From NCBI RefSeq assembly GCF_900083545.1, contig NZ_LT559262.1:968397-1032396 (forward strand): DNA of 64,000 nucleotides, given 5' to 3'. This stretch comes from Alistipes provencensis (lineage in GTDB: Bacteria > Bacteroidota > Bacteroidia > Bacteroidales > Rikenellaceae). Positions within the stretch are counted from its first letter, which is position 1; every line of letters starts with the position of its first letter. Shown here piece by piece: positions 60,752-64,000 of the stretch. The notes beneath the pieces were generated by a model, which saw nothing but the letters and a program-made list of their open reading frames with translations, searched no databases and was not told the origin of the DNA. The translations under genes and the position numbers were made by a program.

Positions 60752-62405
60752 TATTCCAGTCGCTGATCCCTATCACCGGCAAATACTTCCGGAACACCGC
60801 CTCTTCCTGCGGTGTTCCCGCCGCTTGGTAGACATGCCAGACCTCTTTTCGCTCCCGTCCGTCCTTGGGGAACTTGCGTAACCCGATACGCAGGCCGTAC
60901 TCTTGTTCATGGTCCGCCCAGTTATGCCACACATGAGTGTCTATCCCGTCCAGCGCGGCGATCTTTTTCCAGCCCCAGGCGAACCCCGCCGCCTGTTCGC
61001 ACTGATCCCCCTCGGCGTAGCTCGGCGAATTCGTGCCGTTCTCCGACAGCCAGAGAGGCCGCTTTTCGCGTTCTTCATACCGGTTCCGGGGCGACCGTAT
61101 CCAACGGTCAAGTACCTCAAGGTTTTTATAGGTGACAATCGGCGTATCCTCGGTATAGAGCGCCTTTTCATCGAGCCACGTCTTGGGTTCGTAAAGGCTG
61201 TGAGGATAACAATGAAAAGCCAGCCCCCACTTGAAATCCCCTTCGGCGCGGCAATAGGCATTCAGTATCTCCAACATCTCCCGCGAGGCATAGGTCTTCG
61301 GATTGTCGGCAACAGCCCACGCATGGGTATGCGAAGCCATCACCCATGCATGGGTATCGTAGCGCCGCACGATGTTGTGACATAAACGCATGGATTTCAC
61401 ATAGGCATCCATGTAAACCTCCACCGGTTTGCCGGGTCCCATATTGGTCCACTCCAGCCCCGAATCCACCTCGTTGTGCATGATCCAGTAATGAATCCGG
61501 CCGTAACGTTCGTCCGACCGGCAATAGCGGGCCGCCAGAAAATCGAGGGCCGCCGCATAGGTCTGGACGCTGCGGAAAGTGGACATGTCGGGCATCGAAT
61601 AATTTCCCTCTGGCGTATAATCGGGATGCTGCAGCAACGGCCCGATCACGGGATCGACGGCAGACGCTGCATTGTTTATCAGGATGATCGCCGCCACCGC
61701 GATCCGGCGGTCCCGGCAAATCTTCAGCGACTCGTCGAGCGCCCGGACATAACCCGCATCGAAATAGTACTTTTCCCCTCCGTAGGTATGTTCGACCCGT
61801 CCCGGTCCCGACAGGGAGTACATGAAGGTCGTAATCCGGATATTGACCGTAGCGCTCGTAATGCCGAGCTCGTCCAAATCGCAAATCATCAGCGAATCCG
61901 CATGGACATCGCCCAACCCCTTTTTCGAAGCAGGGGACAACGGCCGAGTCTGCTGCTGCGGCTCGATCCGGTCCGCATAGCGGGCATGCGACAGCGGCCG
62001 ATTCTCCGAGTCCCCGGTCCTGACAATGACCCACCGAGACAACGTGCGGTCATACGACACCCCGTCCCGCACTACATAGCGGTCGAAAGTCCGGTCGAAA
62101 ACAAGTTCCTTCTTCCCGTTCCCGAGCCGGCACCGGAACGCCCCGGCATCGCCTATCTCCCCGAACGGCATCAGCTCACAGAGGCTGAACGGACCGTCGC
62201 CTTCGATCCGCCCGCAAACCCTTATCGCCCTCAACCCGGCATCGATCCGCGTCACGGCACAAGGAAACCCAGCATTCAGGTAATTCCGGATATTTCCGGC
62301 TAATTCCGACTCCTTCTCCGAGAAACCGGAAGGGCATCCCGCACTTTGCAGACACAGCCCCGATACCGTCATCGTGACGGCCAACAACAAAATCTTCGCT
62401 TTCAT
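60693..62405 (-). CDS. DUF5722-like secreted TIM-barrel protein, probable glycosidase
   Basis: A 570-residue exported protein (signal to about residue 23, LCLQSAGCPSG, possibly a lipoprotein). After a beta-rich start (DRYVVRDGVSYDRTLSRWVIV) the chain reads as a TIM barrel: ITSATVNIRITTFMYSL, RRIAVAAIILINNAASAV, YWIMHNEVDSGLEWTNMG, WVMASHTHAWAV, WGLAFHCYPHSLYEP, PLWLSENGTNSPSY. The Asn-Glu pair in MHNEV and the Glu in LSENG are placed like the acid/base and nucleophile of clan GH-A. It resembles DUF5722, a family without known activity to my knowledge. Its last 59 bases overlap the HTCS gene on the other strand. It lies downstream of the (alpha/alpha)6 gene at the window edge, 9 bases away, in the same transcript. 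Confidence 0.75.
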   Translation of the reverse strand: MKAKILLLAVTMTVSGLCLQSAGCPSGFSEKESELAGNIRNYLNAGFPCAVTRIDAGLRAIRVCGRIEGDGPFSLCELMPFGEIGDAGAFRCRLGNGKKELVFDRTFDRYVVRDGVSYDRTLSRWVIVRTGDSENRPLSHARYADRIEPQQQTRPLSPASKKGLGDVHADSLMICDLDELGITSATVNIRITTFMYSLSGPGRVEHTYGGEKYYFDAGYVRALDESLKICRDRRIAVAAIILINNAASAVDPVIGPLLQHPDYTPEGNYSMPDMSTFRSVQTYAAALDFLAARYCRSDERYGRIHYWIMHNEVDSGLEWTNMGPGKPVEVYMDAYVKSMRLCHNIVRRYDTHAWVMASHTHAWAVADNPKTYASREMLEILNAYCRAEGDFKWGLAFHCYPHSLYEPKTWLDEKALYTEDTPIVTYKNLEVLDRWIRSPRNRYEEREKRPLWLSENGTNSPSYAEGDQCEQAAGFAWGWKKIAALDGIDTHVWHNWADHEQEYGLRIGLRKFPKDGRERKEVWHVYQAAGTPQEEAVFRKYLPVIGISDWNIIRDFPDSCNLSEIPRNAF

Positions 62406-62414
62406 GGGAATATT

Positions 62415-64000
62415 TTAGTCGAATTCCAGAACTATATGCGCAGACCCGTTGAAATCGTCTACCATCACCGTTTCCGTTTCGGGCAGATAGCGACCGCCGG
62501 AAACTTTCACTGCCCGGCAATTTCCGGGATGCGGAAGCCTTACGGCCACACGGTGCGGTTTACGATCCCCCGTACAAGTGACAACGGCTTCGATCCGCCC
62601 CTCCTTCAACCCTTCGGCGATCACATCCACAGCCCCGAAATAACTCCGCACGCCTTTCAGGACAATCCGTTTCCCGGTCTCGAGCCAAGCCCTGGGGATT
62701 GTCCGGAAGAGATTCAGCGTATCGCCCTGCTCCTGATAGAGCATCCAGCGGGTCTCCATCAGAAATCCGGCCTCCTCATGCGTCTTATGGGAGCTCAGAC
62801 GATAAAAATGCTCCCAAAAGCTATATGTTTCCCGGTCGGCATGGGCCGACACGGTGGTATAATAAGCATCGAGGAACGGTTTGGCCTGTCCCGTTTGTAA
62901 CATCCACCAGTTCAGTTTACCGTAATAGGGCTGGCTGAAACCCGTGTTCCCCTGACACATCAGCTCTCTGATATAAGTCATCAACATCCGGGAAAGCGAC
63001 TCCTCCGGTCCGAATACCTCCCCGAACACCAGATATGCAGGCCCCAAACCCGCATCGGGCGCGGTAAAGGTTCCGTGCGAACGGAATTTTTCCGGTTTCT
63101 GATACAGCAGCCGGGGGCCGGGGGCCTCGGTCCAGGGTGGAAGCGTCGGGCTCCAAGTCCCATCACCCAACGGCACAACGGGCGATGTCGCCCAACTATC
63201 CAGTGCAGCTTTGCGTATCGAACGCCGCCAATCGTCGGCCTCGGCACGCAGGCCCTCCGCCTCGGGCCTTCCCAATGCCTCCATCACTTCGGCCATACGG
63301 CTCATGCCCAGATATCCATAGGCATTGAGCATGAACTGATGGTAACTGTCTTCGGGATCGGCCACTTTCCCGCTGATCATCCCCGAACCGTCTTTGCCGT
63401 CGCGTGCACGCCATTCGGTCAGGAACTCGCAGGCTTTCAATAACCGGGAGAGCATTCTCCCGATCCAGACCGTATCACGGGTATATCGAAAATACTCCCC
63501 GACGCACCACAACACGGCCCCGGTCTCGATCGTATAACCGTAATAGTTCATGATCTGCCCGTTGTCCTGCTGCGTAGCCATAAAATAATCGAGCGACCTG
63601 CGGGCCAGATCGGTCCACCCCATCGAGCAATAAAACTGGATAATCGGTGCACTCTCCGTCCCGATAGGGGAATAGACCCCGACTTTGGCAGCCAGCGGCT
63701 TGTCGGGGCCCTCGCCGATCGTATTCAGGTCGAGGTGCAACAACCCGGCATGTACCATTTCGTCGATCCGCTTCTCCGGCAGGCTGACCTGCGCAGCGAC
63801 GGCGAGTCGCTCCTTCCAATAAGCCTTGCAGTTCTCAAAGACCTGTACGAACGGTCTTTCGGCAAGCTGTTCAGCCCGGGCACGGGAAATCGGCGAATGG
63901 GGCATCCGGAACTCGAAACAGGCCGTATCGCCCGGCTGCAGCAAGACCGCCAGCTCCTCATTGGGCATCGGGCACCCGTTCCACCGGGATACGCAGAACA
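62415..64000 (-). CDS. (alpha/alpha)6-type secreted protein, probable glycoside hydrolase, N-terminus outside the window
   Basis: The gene runs off the right edge; the frame is open through 64000 upstream of the first visible Met (63968), so at least 528 residues are coded here and the start is missing. The visible part holds helix repeats (IDEMVHAGLLHLDLNTIG, SPIGTESAPIIQFYCSMGW, YTIETGAVLWCVGEYFRYTR, LNAYGYLGMSRMAEVMEALG) and a beta end (GVRSYFGAVDVIAEGLKEGRIEAVVT). Order and several blocks match the C-terminal half of the protein at 36729-40109, for example NAYAYLGMKSMAEAF there and ATSPVVPLGDGTW here against EQAPVVRLRNNTC there. The two look like distant paralogues of one uncharacterised family. 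It is followed by the DUF5722-like gene. Confidence 0.72.
   Translation of the reverse strand, partial: FCVSRWNGCPMPNEELAVLLQPGDTACFEFRMPHSPISRARAEQLAERPFVQVFENCKAYWKERLAVAAQVSLPEKRIDEMVHAGLLHLDLNTIGEGPDKPLAAKVGVYSPIGTESAPIIQFYCSMGWTDLARRSLDYFMATQQDNGQIMNYYGYTIETGAVLWCVGEYFRYTRDTVWIGRMLSRLLKACEFLTEWRARDGKDGSGMISGKVADPEDSYHQFMLNAYGYLGMSRMAEVMEALGRPEAEGLRAEADDWRRSIRKAALDSWATSPVVPLGDGTWSPTLPPWTEAPGPRLLYQKPEKFRSHGTFTAPDAGLGPAYLVFGEVFGPEESLSRMLMTYIRELMCQGNTGFSQPYYGKLNWWMLQTGQAKPFLDAYYTTVSAHADRETYSFWEHFYRLSSHKTHEEAGFLMETRWMLYQEQGDTLNLFRTIPRAWLETGKRIVLKGVRSYFGAVDVIAEGLKEGRIEAVVTCTGDRKPHRVAVRLPHPGNCRAVKVSGGRYLPETETVMVDDFNGSAHIVLEFD

Noticed and set aside
60693..62405. Calling this protein a known GH39 or GH5 enzyme because of its two glutamates.
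   Set aside because: The surrounding motifs do not match those families well enough; only a fold-level likeness can be supported.

Overview
The window reads as a chromosome segment of a gut-type Bacteroidota, most likely Bacteroidales and perhaps Alistipes (Rikenellaceae). The evidence is repeated SusC/SusD pairs, lipoprotein signal peptides with short tails, promoters of the Bacteroidota form TTTG-N19/20-TAnnTTTG, a hybrid two-component regulator, many secreted glycoside hydrolases, and a GC-rich coding style. The genus is an inference. No rRNA, tRNA, CRISPR array or insertion sequence was seen.

Layout. (1) Bases 1-2757: tail of a beta-glucan-type locus (end of a SusC, a SusD-like lipoprotein, an intercistronic hairpin, a GH16 endo-beta-glucanase, a terminator). 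(2) Bases 2768-3724: a GntR/UTRA regulator with its own promoter and terminator. (3) Bases 3756-20944: one apparent 17-kb operon of eleven plus-strand genes between a clear promoter and a clear terminator. It encodes a fused mannose-6-phosphate isomerase, an MFS sugar permease, a ROK sugar kinase, SusC, SusD, a GH92 alpha-mannosidase, two surface lipoproteins, a sialate O-acetylesterase, an S1 sulfatase and a propeller-like lipoprotein. The logic is capture and trimming of a decorated mannose-rich glycan outside the cell, then import, phosphorylation and isomerisation of mannose inside. (4) Bases 20976-26785: a TetR regulator, a small membrane protein and a compact four-gene operon (lipoprotein, YbjN-like/coiled-coil protein, cytosolic HtrA-like protease with zinc ribbon, BatD-like membrane protein). 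It has nothing obvious to do with sugars and is the best candidate here for an undescribed system.

(5) Bases 26786-27225: an AT-rich stretch without genes, bearing two copies of a short palindrome and a strong bidirectional terminator. (6) Bases 27226-27869: a broken uroporphyrinogen-decarboxylase-like gene. (7) Bases 27887-56407, minus strand: a large polysaccharide utilisation locus read from SusC to SusD to SusC to SusD, then GH2, GH106, an uncharacterised (alpha/alpha)6-type protein, a beta-helix protein, GH3 and two GH78 proteins. GH106 plus two GH78 point to a rhamnose-rich substrate such as a pectic rhamnogalacturonan or rhamnose-capped arabinogalactan. (8) Bases 56711-60751, plus strand, divergent: the hybrid two-component sensor-regulator that should control this locus. 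(9) Bases 60693-64000, minus strand: a DUF5722-like TIM-barrel protein whose end overlaps the regulator gene in antisense, and a second (alpha/alpha)6-type protein, cut by the window edge, that looks paralogous to the one in region 7.

Themes: several strong hairpins separate SusD genes from enzyme genes; three runs of nine G lie inside a SusC, a TetR and the hybrid regulator; and at least four probable carbohydrate-active proteins here belong to poorly characterised families.
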